Positions 25,501 through 36,200 of a stretch of 64,000 bases of DNA are shown piece after piece. Positions within the stretch are counted from its first letter, which is position 1; the number at the start of each line of letters is the position of its first letter. Both the position numbers and the translations under genes were made by a program. The notes under the pieces were generated by a model. The model saw nothing but the letters and a program-made list of their open reading frames with translations, ran no database searches and had not been told where the DNA came from. This DNA comes from Tubiluchus corallicola. Its lineage: Eukaryota > Priapulida > Priapulimorpha > Priapulimorphida > Tubiluchidae. Location of the stretch: the NCBI GenBank assembly GCA_030141605.1, contig JAQGDQ010000214.1, positions 292,001 through 356,000 of the forward strand, in the 5' to 3' direction.

Positions 25501-28500
25501 ATAAGCGGCAACACTAGTTGGCTGCTAATATACCGATTTGGGGGAAAATTCGATACTTTTTAGCCTCCAATACAATGAGCATCGTGCAAAACAGCAACCC
25601 TGGCCGAGCATTAGGCGTGGAAAAACACGGCCACGTCCTGCATTCCCCAAAAGCGATATGTAATAATAATTACTGCATTTTATGTTTTAAATTAAAAAAT
25701 ACGTTTTCATATAACTGCATCAAGTAGGTATATGAACATACAAAGAATTTGTAAAATTCCTGGCCGGGTATGCAACAGAAAAAATATTACGAGGGTGATT
25801 AGATGGAAACAAAAGTATTTTTATTGTTGGCCTTGGTCAATACAATCAGCGTACGCTGTACAAATTCACTATGCTTAAGCGTACATAAAAGAAAATGACA
25901 CTAGCAGAAACCTGCCAACATAGTCACGTACCCTTCTGTAGTCTGCTTTCTCGTAGTCTTTGTCGGCTTCTTCAGAAAATCGCTGCACTGTATGAGCTGC
26001 CTGCAACTAAAACAAACACACGATAATTAAGAAAGTATCACACTTAAAAAATTTCAACAAAATAGAGTCTTGGTGACACAGAGACGTACAAGAGAAAGAT
26101 TTTTCGTATAAAATAACATTTTCATAAAGTATTAGTACAAATTCTGTTTCTCTGATCAATATTAAATGAGAAAATCTTTTAAATGTTGTCCCATCTTGAT
26201 ATGTTTTTTGTAGAGATTGTCATTCAGCAAATTTTTTGCATTCTAAAAACATTGTAGTAGTAAATAACTTGATAACATATAACTATATATATAAAAAAAT
26301 TATCAAATTTATACAGGCGATAACTATATACATAGATGATAATTATGTTCAATTATATAACCGACAACTTTACATCATTATTTAATCTGCCATGTTAACC
26401 AGCACCCAAATTAACTTCATTGCCAAATGAAGGGTAAATAACTCGATGACTTTTTAATAGATTCGCTTCCATATCTCGTTGACTTTATATTTACTGAATG
26501 AACACATTTACTATTCTGCTTATGTTTATATATTTTTACAAATGAACTCGTTTGAGAAATGTCACAGTGAAAAATAAACTTGATTTGAATTTTGAATTTG
26601 AGTAACACATTAATATACACAAGTCTGCAGCTCTATCATTTAAAAGAGTTTATTAACTGATAACAGTTCAAACGTGTAATAAAGATTATATTTCCTATGT
26701 TTTTGAACAACACAAAATTTTTGTTCAGTGCAAACGTATGTTTAATATGCATATAATATTATGCTTAACTTTAGAAGAGAAACAAGAAGATTTCCTACCT
26801 CCGCAGCTATTTGTGAATTATTTGGTTGAATTTCCTTTGCTTTATTTAATGCGAGTGTAGCATGAAAGAAATCGCCCTGAGCAAGATAGCCTTTTGCTTC
26901 TCGAATATATCCCTAAAGTAATAGACAAACAAAGAATAAGAAATTCCTGTAGTCTAACTATTGTCTTCAACAAAAAATCCTGTCCAATAAACACAAAAAC
27001 AAATAAACTAGTAAAAAACACGCGAATTTTCAATTTTGAACATGGAATGCAGTGTCAGCTCACGCTTGCTGTCGGAAAGTAACTTGCAGCAAGTTTTGCT
27101 CTCTAGTCAGAACACGCTTATGAGTTGCTTGGAGAGTTTGCTAGGCATTAATTATCAGCTACTACTTTTAATACAAAATATTAGAAAAATAGCCGAATGA
27201 CACAGTGATGGTCGTAGCAGAATAGGAACACTTCCTGCAAAAGTGAGTAAAGCCAACCCTGGAATCTAATGGTTCACCACCTCATCCCAAAAATAAGGAG
27301 CAGGTTTGAAATCCCGGTACAATAACCACTTATGAGCTGGTCTACAAACATTGACGAGACCTTCAAGAGCCAAGTATCAACTCTCCGAAGCTGAACCAGC
27401 AAAGGCATCTTATCCATACTTAAATCTGCATATACATTCTCTCTCGATAAGACAAACATCTAATAATGTGGCAGGTGTGATCATACTCAGTGTTTCTTAT
27501 TTCTGTCGCTTAGTAGGCACTGTGAACATGCCACGTTTCTCAAATCTAAAAGATTTCTAAAACCAAATTACTAAAGTTATATTAGTAAATGTACAGGAAT
27601 CACGTTGTGCTACGAAGATGTGGCAGACTAGTATTCATATATGAACACTTTATCGGCATAAATAACAAAAGAATTTTGCTATGACTTTAATTTTATAAAT
27701 TCATTTGATGAACTGATATAAAACCACTTAGACTGACCTTGACGAATGTCGGATCAAGTGTGACAGACTTTCTTGCATCATCTACAGCTTCCTGGTAGCG
27801 GTAGAGCATTAACAGGGCTGCAGCTCTGTTTCCGTAGTAACTGGCTATATTACCATTATAACCTGAATAAAATGTGCCGATAAAAATCTTTCTACTAAAT
27901 ATAAAGATTTTATTCATACTCAAAGTTTAAAGCAATAAACATGAGCCACTGATGGCCATGTGTAAAACAATAAGTCACATAAAGTTAAATTAAATAACTT
28001 GAATAATTTGCTATAGATCTATTGAAAACATTCAGTGTAATTAAATTATGAAGAAGTCACAAAAAAATTGCATAATACGGTTAACTATAAAGGTTTTTTC
28101 TACACGGTACTGAGCAAATTTTGAGAAAATTGAGAGGTTAGATCCGGGAAAGTGCCCTGTCGCAAATCCTGTATAACCTTATAACATCCATTATTGAAAG
28201 GGCTATCCAGCCATCAAATTATTTAGTTTTTTTGAACTGGGACTACCTAAATTTACATTTTTACCAATTACTCTACATTCAATTTCACTGCAAAATCACA
28301 TTCTGAAAATTTTGATATAAAAAAGTGCAACAAAGCATTGCTTACTGTACAACTTTACCAACATACAGATATATTTGACTGTAAAACAAAATATCAGCCC
28401 TGAAGTATAATAACCAGAATTACAAAACTAAAGTCACTGCAAGTGTAATTTAAGAAAAAAGTTATAGGCTAGTTTGCCTAGCAAATCTTAGAACTTACAA

Positions 28501-29566
28501 ACCCACATAAAAAGTCACAATGACTTAACATTAGGCCAATATTTTTTAAGCTTTTATTAAATTCCACTCATGAAACCATGAAGGAAGTGCCAATATTGGT
28601 TTGCATTGGAATATTTTTTGCAATGTTAATGTTAAATACTGGCAATACCTATGGCTTCGGTATATAAAGACAATGCTTCACTGTAATTTCCCTTTGAATA
28701 TTCATTGTTTCCCTCTAGTTTCTTTTCTTCTGCCATTGAAATCAACCTAAAAACGGAAAGAATACAAGAAATTTTCAAAAAAGCCTTTCCACAGTTTTGT
28801 TGTGCGCAGTTGCTGCAGATCAAAGGTTAAGTGCACCAAAGCAACACGTCTTAACTACAACCATCATGTGACATGCGGGTAAAGCAAAACCGTCTGCCGC
28901 TGCAGTTCAGTAACTCCAGTTGTTTTATGTAGACTTTACTTAATTATGCATTATGTGTAGAGTGGTTTACTAGCAGGATCTTCCTTTGGGACAAGAAAAA
29001 ATTAACAAGATAAGGCTCTAGCAAGCTGCTAAACATGTTAAACTGTTACTACTACAGTAGCTTGGGCTGTGGACGTTGCTAAGTGTACACAAATACGTTG
29101 TCTGGTACACTTAACCTTTGACCTTTTCTGATAGGCTAACCAATGCTTTGTTGAAAACACATTTCATAAAGATATTTTAATTATGACAAATTCCTATCCT
29201 GAAAAATTTTAATTGAAATACAATGATTTCAATTACAGAGCAGTTGCTAAGTGTACACAAATACGTTGTCTGGTACACTTAACCTTTGACCTTTTCTGAT
29301 AGGCTAACCAATGCTTTGTTGAAAACACATTTCATAAAGATATTTTAATTATGACAAATTCCTATCCTGAAAAATTTTAATTCAAATGCAATGATTTCAA
29401 TTACAGAGCAGTATGGCTCAAGCAACACAACTCACAATATCGTATTTAACACTTACTCTTCATGAGGAACATCAATGTCAATTTCCATTTTCTCACTGTC
29501 ATTCACAGACATCTTCTCTGTGGCATCAGATGATGAAGTAGACTGCTCACACTGTACACCGTCCAT
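19540..29566 (-). CDS. DNAJC7: DnaJ homolog subfamily C member 7 (TPR2), TPR co-chaperone, complete
   Basis: Cytosolic co-chaperone that binds HSP70 and HSP90 through TPR repeats and stimulates HSP70 ATPase through a C-terminal J domain. Thirteen coding exons in transcript order: 29566-29457, 28746-28649, 27862-27738, 26912-26799, 26006-25932, 24639-24521, 23891-23738, 23299-23135, 22783-22692, 21582-21506, 21207-21061, 20275-20126, 19649-19540. They total 1536 bp (511 aa and stop; human protein 494 aa) without a frame break. An acidic N-terminus ([18 protein letters not shown]) precedes TPR units such as [35 protein letters not shown] and [19 protein letters not shown]. The J domain starts KRKDYYKIL and its HPD motif is split by an intron. 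The protein ends FFGGPGG then HFQFQFG, like the human FFFQFG end. A 5' UTR exon probably ends at 29651 (donor GTAAGT). One intron has a GC donor. Confidence 0.96.
19757..19807. repeat. (ACT)n trinucleotide microsatellite
   Basis: CCACTA units grading into pure (CTA/ACT)n, in the last DNAJC7 intron about 110 bp from the final exon. Confidence 0.9.
20126..21207 (-). CDS. DNAJC7: DNAJC7 J-domain exons (21207-21061 and 20275-20126)
   Basis: The upstream exon encodes the family linker [15 protein letters not shown] and helix II up to HHP plus one base. The downstream exon supplies the rest of Asp and Arg (HPDR) and the segment [20 protein letters not shown]. The catalytic HPD tripeptide is intact after splicing, so the J domain should be active. 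The donor after HHP is GTAAGC and the acceptor before the Asp is TTAAG. Confidence 0.93.
20421..20809 (+). mobile_element. MITE-like element, copy 1 (DNAJC7 intron)
   Basis: About 390 bp bounded by TAAGCCTTTT and its inverse AAAAGGCTTA, with a perfect 14-bp internal inverted pair GGTTAAGTGTACCA (20472-20485) / TGGTACACTTAACC (20746-20759). It has no coding capacity. Related copies lie at 22120-22480 (inverted) and 28780-29139. Confidence 0.75.
22120..22480 (-). mobile_element. MITE-like element, copy 2, inverted (DNAJC7 intron)
   Basis: Starts TAAGCCTTTTCACAG and ends CTGTGAGAAGACTTA. It is the reverse complement of copy 1 over most of its length (for example GTACCAGACAACGCATTTGT and GCATAATTAAGTAAAG). 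Confidence 0.75.
22835..22952 (+). repeat. Dispersed repeat, copy A (pair with 24214-24318)
   Basis: About 110 bp shared by two DNAJC7 introns, beginning AGTGCTTCCATGAGTAAAT and ending GCTTTGAAAACTAGTGACAA. The copies differ by small indels. No coding capacity or terminal repeats were seen. Confidence 0.75.
24214..24318 (+). repeat. Dispersed repeat, copy B (pair with 22835-22952)
   Basis: Second copy of the element at 22835-22952, same orientation, in the next-but-one DNAJC7 intron. Confidence 0.75.
28780..29139 (+). mobile_element. MITE-like element, copy 3 (DNAJC7 first coding intron)
   Basis: Same orientation as copy 1, starting AAGCCTTTCCACAGTT, with shared segments such as TTTACTAGCAGGATC and GTCTGGTACACTTAACC. 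Its 3' end has been included in a 168-bp tandem duplication (29075-29410). Confidence 0.75.
29075..29410 (+). repeat. 168-bp tandem duplication
   Basis: Two near-identical copies (29075-29242 and 29243-29410) differing at only a few bases (AATTGAAATACAATG versus AATTCAAATGCAATG). The high identity indicates a recent event. It ends about 45 bp from the donor of the first DNAJC7 coding exon. Confidence 0.9.
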
Positions 29567-29651
29567 TTCTAAAATTCTACAAAAAACACAAACAGAAGTC
29601 AAACACGTCACATTATAATTAAAAGTAAAAAATACCAGCAATGCACTTACC
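29567..29651 (-). other. DNAJC7: Likely 5' UTR intron of DNAJC7
   Basis: On the minus strand a donor GTAAGTGC begins at 29650 and a pyrimidine-rich acceptor (GTGTTTTTTGTAG) ends about 10 bases before the start codon. This suggests a non-coding first exon ending at 29651 and a transcription start somewhat upstream. The promoter itself is not recognisable. Confidence 0.5.
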
Positions 29652-30788
29652 TAAATAACTTCTGTGCACTACAAGATCAATACAGAGAGTAAATAGAGCA
29701 TGATAGTTCTAAACTTATCTGTTGATGCCATATAAAATAATCAGAGTTTTAACAAATTAAAATTTTGAAAAGAAATGCAAAGAGAAAACAGGATGATTTT
29801 TTTATATCCTACCACACTTTGAAATACAGTAAAAAGCGCTTATATAATAACAATTCCAAAGTGTTTCTGATAAATAATAAATAATAGATTAAAAACTTTA
29901 TTAATTTCCAGTATGTAGATCATAACGACGTCCAAAGTGAACACGTTTTTCAACAGCTATTTCTCGATGATGGTTTATTTTTTGAACCAGAGCTACCGGG
30001 AGGAATGAGTAGCGATTTTTTGACCATTTTTTGCAAGACTTGCTTCACAGTTTTAGATGCATGCCAGTGCTGTGCCAGTTAACAGCTGGATAGCCTGTTC
30101 AATGGTGGATGTTACAGGGGTATATAGATTTTGCAGCAGGCATTTTCCCAGACCTGACCTCACAATTTTTTTACAAAATTTTGATGGAACATCTTGTAGA
30201 ACCTTCCTTTTAGCAGGAGCTGGTGGGGGTCCTGGAATGAGATTTACAATTTCTTGGAAAGAGAAGCGACGGGGCAACACGATGATGTGGGTCACTTTCC
30301 AGGATGCCTCCTCCAGTAGGAATGGTTAAAGTTAATTCGAGGTTCCATTTCGAAAGGCCTGTACTGTTCTGATGTCAACCCACTGTAGTCTTCCTATAAC
30401 TTTGCTCAATTAAAAGCAGTTTTGTGTTTAGACTGTGTTAGACTGTTAGATAATTAAAGATCTTTGTTCTTTTACAGATAGCACTGAACGTTTAAATGAG
30501 CAGACACCATTACATTGCTACATTTTGTCAGCGTTAGAGTCACATCAATGTGAACTTTTTATTTTAGGTTTTGTGAAAACACTTTCCATTGTGATAAAAA
30601 GTTCCTACTGTATTGATTGAAGCATCTGCGTGAACATTTTGTCGATAGACATTTATGTGGATGTGGAAATGCCATAATATCTAGCACACTATCAAAATGT
30701 AAGGATAGTTAACGAACACTATGTAGGATGTTGGCACATTCTTAATTATGTAAGCACATTTATCAGCAACATCATTGTGAACCCTTGA

Positions 30789-31005
30789 GTAGTAAAACTA
30801 TTAATAATACTTAATACTAATAGTGAGTAATAATAGTACCTACAAAATGGGGCATACCCTAAATAAACGGGCATGATGAACGTAACATGGACCCGATGGA
30901 TGTAAGTTGTATGACTATTCACTAATTTAATGTAGTAAAACTATTAATAATATTTAATAATAATAATAATACTAAGAGCAACTGATAACAGTATCTACAA
31001 AATGG
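30789..31005 (+). repeat. Direct repeat, period 143 bp
   Basis: GTAGTAAAACTATTAATAAT at 30789 recurs at 30932, and the downstream words TACCTACAAAATGGGG and TATCTACAAAATGGGC also recur. The copies are diverged and separated by unrelated sequence. Confidence 0.7.
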
Positions 31006-31079
31006 GCAAATCCGACGTTGTTAAAATAAAAATCATGTGACAAAAATTAATCAAATTGATTTACAGGTAATATATATAA

Positions 31080-31450
31080 ACTAACGTCCACAGCTAAACG
31101 TTAAACCCACCACATCAAAAATTATGCAAAGTCCATTAATTTACTTTAAATTATTTTGTGAATGGACGCTCGAAATACACATACCAATAGGACGTTCACT
31201 GCGTTTAAATACACATAGTAAATACATGTAAATCACGTCCATCAAAATAGTCTTCAATTTAGTGAACGGATGCTCGAAGTTACGTCTAAGATTACGTAGG
31301 TAAATCAGTTTAGCAGACGGGCCTTCATCTTACGACCATTGCGTCCAACAAAATAGTAAACGGACGTCCATCGCGTCCATCAGAATGTGTCCATTAGATC
31401 AGTGAATGGACGCTAAAAATTACGTCCATCGCGTCAAAAATTACGCTCAA
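31080..31450. repeat. Cluster of CGTCCA / TGGACG words in both orientations
   Basis: About a dozen copies of CGTCCA or TGGACG/GGACG in 370 bp, often as GTCCATC(G/A) or AATGGACGCT, including the palindrome GGACGTCC near 31361. CpG-containing words are otherwise rare in this AT-rich spacer, so the clustering is not background. Confidence 0.7.
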
Positions 31451-31784
31451 ATTAGGGACACCCAAAAAATGGGCTAATCAAAAGCATTTAAAATGCAGCA
31501 TAAACCAAACCTATATTTAGCAACAAAAAAATTACCGGTTATTTACAGTAGGAGTTTCATACAAAGTGTCTAAAACGGAAAAGCGGGAAGAAGTTAATGA
31601 CTAATCCTAATTACATTACCTACCAAACTTTCAGTTGGTACTCGGCACACTCAGCAGAATGACCAAATTTTAGCAACATCCAATAGCAAAACAGTCGAAA
31701 CTGAAAAGTAAAAAATGTAAATTGTCCATTACAGCATTTCTCGCGACACGATCGCAATGAGTACATGTACATACTGCATAGACT

Positions 31785-32160
31785 TATCCGTATATGTACT
31801 ATTTGGAAGAGGGTTGATCATTTTCCACCAGGAAGCGAACTCGAATCAAGCCAAATTTCAGCATTTGAATCGAATTGGAATTCAAATTTTAAAGATTTTC
31901 GATTTACTAATAAAAAGCAATCTCATAAAAATCACGTATATTACTTGATTTTATTCTGCAGTAAAAACACTAATAATTTAAAATTGTGTACAGAAATCGT
32001 AGCCAAAATGTGCTCATTAAAACGGTGTTTCAAACGTTTTAATGATAAAGAACTTATGCACTTAAAGCACTAAATTATTTAAAATTATGATTTAAATTCA
32101 AATTGAATTTGAGCTAAAACAGGTTGTTTAAATCGAAATCGACCTCGAACATTCCATGTC
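31785..32160 (+). repeat. AATTCGAATT-type dispersed repeat, copy 1
   Basis: Shares ordered blocks with 32595-32990, 45432-45755 and 56552-56885: a CCA(A/G)GAAGCGAA-like start, a stretch of ATTCGAATC/AATTCGAATT words, CTGCAGTAAAAACACTAATAAT, GTGTACAGAAATC, and TTTCAAACGTTTTAATGATAA. It is non-coding. Confidence 0.7.
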
Positions 32161-32594
32161 TAACCCCATAATTAGAAATTCTCATGTCATTGCAGTAAAA
32201 TTTGAACGATTTTTAAAATTTAAACTAAATAAGTAAACTTCTGCACATTCATTTTCAGATGGATGATGTAAAAACAAAAAAATTCAATGTGTCATTGGGT
32301 AAACACCATCCATCCAGGAAAAGAAATATCAACTAAAATAAAAATAAAGGTGGCACAAGTTAAATATAACATGGCGCATATTGTCCCAAATAACTATTAT
32401 GCAATTATCAATTAATATTTGCCTGTGTGGTGTAATTTTAGCTAAATTATTATTATCGTAAAAATTCCTGTTTTATCATAATAACAGGATTACTGGTTTA
32501 CTATGCCATTGTTAAGTATTTTTTATTAGTGCAGGTGCAATTTTGATGACATAACTATTATCACAACAATTCCTCTTTTGATCATTTTGGTTGT

Positions 32595-32990
32595 TAGACC
32601 AGAAAGCGAAAGCATATTGAAACGACTTTGTGACTTTTAAACAGGAATCAAACTGAATTTCGAAATTTCAAATCCGAATCGAATTCTGATTTATTTTTTA
32701 AAGATTTTTGATCAAATTATTGAGTCATTAATAAAAAGCACATTCAAAAAGATCATGAATATTGCTCAATTTTCTTCTGGATTACTGCTGCGTTTACTTA
32801 TCTGAAGGCAGGTTTCTTTTATTTTAGAATTCTAAATGCCCAATGTCTACAATAGACGTGACGGGCGTATGATGATGATGATGATGAAAAACACTAATAA
32901 TTTGATAAAAAAAATTTATACTAATTGCAGCTAAGTAGCACTGGTTTGCACAACGTTTCAAAGCTATTAACAATAAAGAACAATAAGTGT
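32595..32990 (+). repeat. AATTCGAATT-type dispersed repeat, copy 2 (interrupted)
   Basis: Diverged copy with the middle interrupted by about 100 bp that includes a short (GATGAT)n run near 32870. The block AAAAACACTAATAATTTG and the downstream CAACGTTTCAAAGC correspond to the other copies. Confidence 0.6.
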
Positions 32991-33244
32991 TAGTTTTGTT
33001 ATTATCGTATAAGTGCAATTTGTAATTACAAATTAAATGCGATTGATTGCGGTTAATTTGAAAATAAACCAGTAGTGAATTTAAACTTTTTATCTGCGTT
33101 GCTTTTTCAACATTTTGTCCAAATTATTGTTTATTGCGTATAGTGCAATACTTGTAAGCCGGTTTTCATGAAACGAGTTTTAGTTATTGTTTTAACAAAT
33201 TTTATTCATTTGTACTATTATATTTTTTACATAAAGAACAGACG

Positions 33245-36200
33245 ATGCAAGAAATTGTGGCACCAGTTGATCATATAAAATTTGACTTAGAGGTTGCACT
33301 GGAGCAGCAGCTTGGTGCTCAACCTTTACCGTTCCCTGGAATGGATAGTAAGCATTTACTCTAAACTTAAAATAGATGTAGCGTATCAATATTTCGTTAG
33401 CCGTGTAAGCCGAAGGTCCCTGGTTCAAGTGTAGGTGTTCTCTCATCTCACATTTCTTGTTTGGTATCAAAATTTAATTCTGTTATAGTAAAACTGAGAT
33501 CTGAAGAGCAGGTTTATGAGAGGTGGGTGTATCACTGATATGAGCAAATGTAGTAAGCAGCTTTATTTCACAGGTGGCCCACGGCTTCTGGCATTTAGCA
33601 TTTTCCCGAAATTTCTCTTCGGTTTTTCCACAGATTTTCCCACCAAACAGGAAAACCTACCAGCAGCGCTTGAGGTAGATCTGTGGCTCTTTGGGAAGAG
33701 CAGCAACCAGGCTATGTGACAGTGGGTTTCTTTTGTAGATCTTTTCTAGAAAGATATTTCCTGTTTCCATATCATGTAATTCTCAGTTATGAAGCTGTAT
33801 GATGGTAGCATTGTGTGATGTCATTGCATTGTATTCTGGCTGTACTGCGCTAACATTAGTCTGCTGTTGGCTGTCAATTATATTAATGCACATGATGTCT
33901 ACATGCCGTTTCACTATCATTTTAGGTACGGTTAGCAGTAAGTATGTAGAGTGTTCACCCATTGATTATCATCAGTGGATGGGTCTGATATCGTTTGTTA
34001 TTCACATATAGTTTGACTGTGTACAAAATGTTTTTGCATTGTTTTTCTAGACTGTTGTTGTTTTCATCGTTAGTGTCACTTTGAATTGCTGTCAACAATG
34101 CTGGGATCATGAGATCCTGGCATTGTTTGCAATTTAGAAATAATTTGTGAAGTTAAGACTAAAAATTGTCTGTGACATTTTTACTTAGTGATTAACATAT
34201 CTATCGTATCTGATCTTGGAGACTAATTTTTGTTACTAGAGGTTGGTTTGTTGGGTGACAGTGCCAAGCGCCAATTCATGTTTCAACAGACTCTCACAGC
34301 TAGCCAGTGGCTTTTTGTTTTAACCAAGGTTCACAGCTGTTTAATGAATAAATAATATTGTAATTTATTCTACAGTGAAAATTTTAAACTTTAGTGTAAC
34401 TTGATGTTAGCATTTATTTATTTGTTTTAGAATCGGGATCAGGAACCTGCATATTTTTTCTTCGAAGTGCATGTAACAAAGGTGCTGCCTGTCCATTTCG
34501 TCATGTTAGCGGTGATAAAGCCATCGTCTGTAAGCACTGGCTTCGCGGTTTATGCAAGAAAGGGGACCTGTGTGAATTTTTGCACGAATATGACATGTCA
34601 AAGATGCCAGAGTGTTTTTTCTTTTCAAAATTTAGTAAGTGGTTCAACTTCTTTTTACCCTTTTCATTTAAACATAATCGATGAATTATCAGTCAGCTAA
34701 ACATATAAAGCATGATGCTTCATATTAGTAATACGAGAATGAAAATACGTGGCTTTGTCAAGTTTCTCTACCACCAACTTGCCAAATACATAAATGATGT
34801 TTACTATTGCATCTTTCATCTCTTGCCCAATAAAGACGAGTTACAGTAGGCGCCGCTTACTAGACTCACTTGGGACCAAAGTGTTTTGACCTAATTAACT
34901 GACTGATTACAGGTGCGAGTGGTATCACATTTATAATTAAAATTTTTTCAGATGCTTGTAGCAACAAAGATTGTCCGTTCCTGCACATTGATCCAGAATC
35001 TAAAGTAAAAGATTGTCCATGGTATGACAGAGGCTTCTGCAGGCACGGTGCGTAAACTACCTTTAAAGGAAAACCGGATGATTGTGTAAACACGAGTTCA
35101 GAATAAAGAATGCTCTAAAATATTGAAAACTACAATAGCTTATTTTAAATCAAAGCTTAGATTAAATAATAATTACCCCGGATACTCAAATTTCGTTAAA
35201 CTTTCAAAGCTACATGCAGCTCAGTGAATCTACTAAGATTGGCAGCGGCGCCTTTTTGTCATGTGTGCGTCGCCGACAAATAGAAGGTAGTACCGTGATA
35301 ACCATGATCATGAACTACTGTGTTAGTTTCCTGACGTCATATGACGTAGACCCCATTTTTCGTGACATCATGCATTTAAACAGTACTGTAACACCTATGC
35401 AAATGTGCTTTGACGCGCAAGGGAAGATGCCTGCAATTGCACAAACTGTGGTTAGTTTCTGACGTAAGCAGTAGCTGTGTTCGGTTGCTAATTATTCAAA
35501 TATAAGGAACAATTGTTAACTTTTATAGGCAAGAAAATGTATATTTTGGACAGAAAATTAAAATGTGATTGAGTCTAAATAGTTGTCCGGTCTTCCTTTA
35601 ATTTAATGATTTATTTGTAATACACTTGAAAAGTTATTAACTAAGAACCATCTGATTTTAAATAAAGGCATACAACTAAATTAGCTAAAAGTATAAATAT
35701 GTGTAGATCTTATAGGGAAGCTGTTACTAAATGCAGGTTGTGGTTTACTTTAGTTGATCTTCGTACGATAGATGGTGAATAATTCAAGTTATGACCTGAT
35801 CATTATTTGATATGCTCTTCTTTTTCTTGCAATCAGCAGTATGTTGTGCGCTAAAAACATGACACGAATCTGCACATATATTTGCTTTATTTTAGTAATA
35901 ACTGTATTTGGAATAACATGATTCATTGGTGATTTAGTATTAACTGTTGGCCTTTATTGAGAAAGCTTCGTGCTAGGAGTTTATTTGTTTGGTTTAGGAC
36001 CATCCTGTAGACATCGTCACATGAGGCGTGTTATGTGTGTGAATTACCTCAATGGATTCTGTCTGGAGGGAAAGAAATGCAAATATATGCAGTGAGTCCT
36101 ATAACTTTCAAATTTTGTATAATAGAATTTATATATAACCTAAGACACATAGAAATTCATTTAACAACAACTACGCAGTGAATATTGTTACAGGTTTATC

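Larger units (their letters stand above)
29700..33244. other. Intergenic region between divergent DNAJC7 and CPSF4
   Basis: Should contain both promoters, but no clear core element is visible. It holds a direct repeat of about 65 bp with period 143 (30789-31005), a cluster of CGTCCA/GGACG words (31080-31450), and two copies of an AATTCG-rich dispersed repeat (31785-32160, 32595-32990). A frame at 30053-30295 (-) has no recognised homology. Confidence 0.6.

Noticed and set aside
30053-30329. 80-codon minus-strand frame with GPPPAPAKRK and overlapping 90-codon plus-strand frame
   Set aside because: Neither has recognisable homology nor splice-site support, and the two overlap on opposite strands.
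35214-35462. 82-codon plus-strand frame in CPSF4 intron 3 with nearby TGACGTCA-like sites
   Set aside because: No homology; flanked by a 24-bp imperfect direct repeat, so more likely a decayed insertion. The CRE-like words are short enough for chance.
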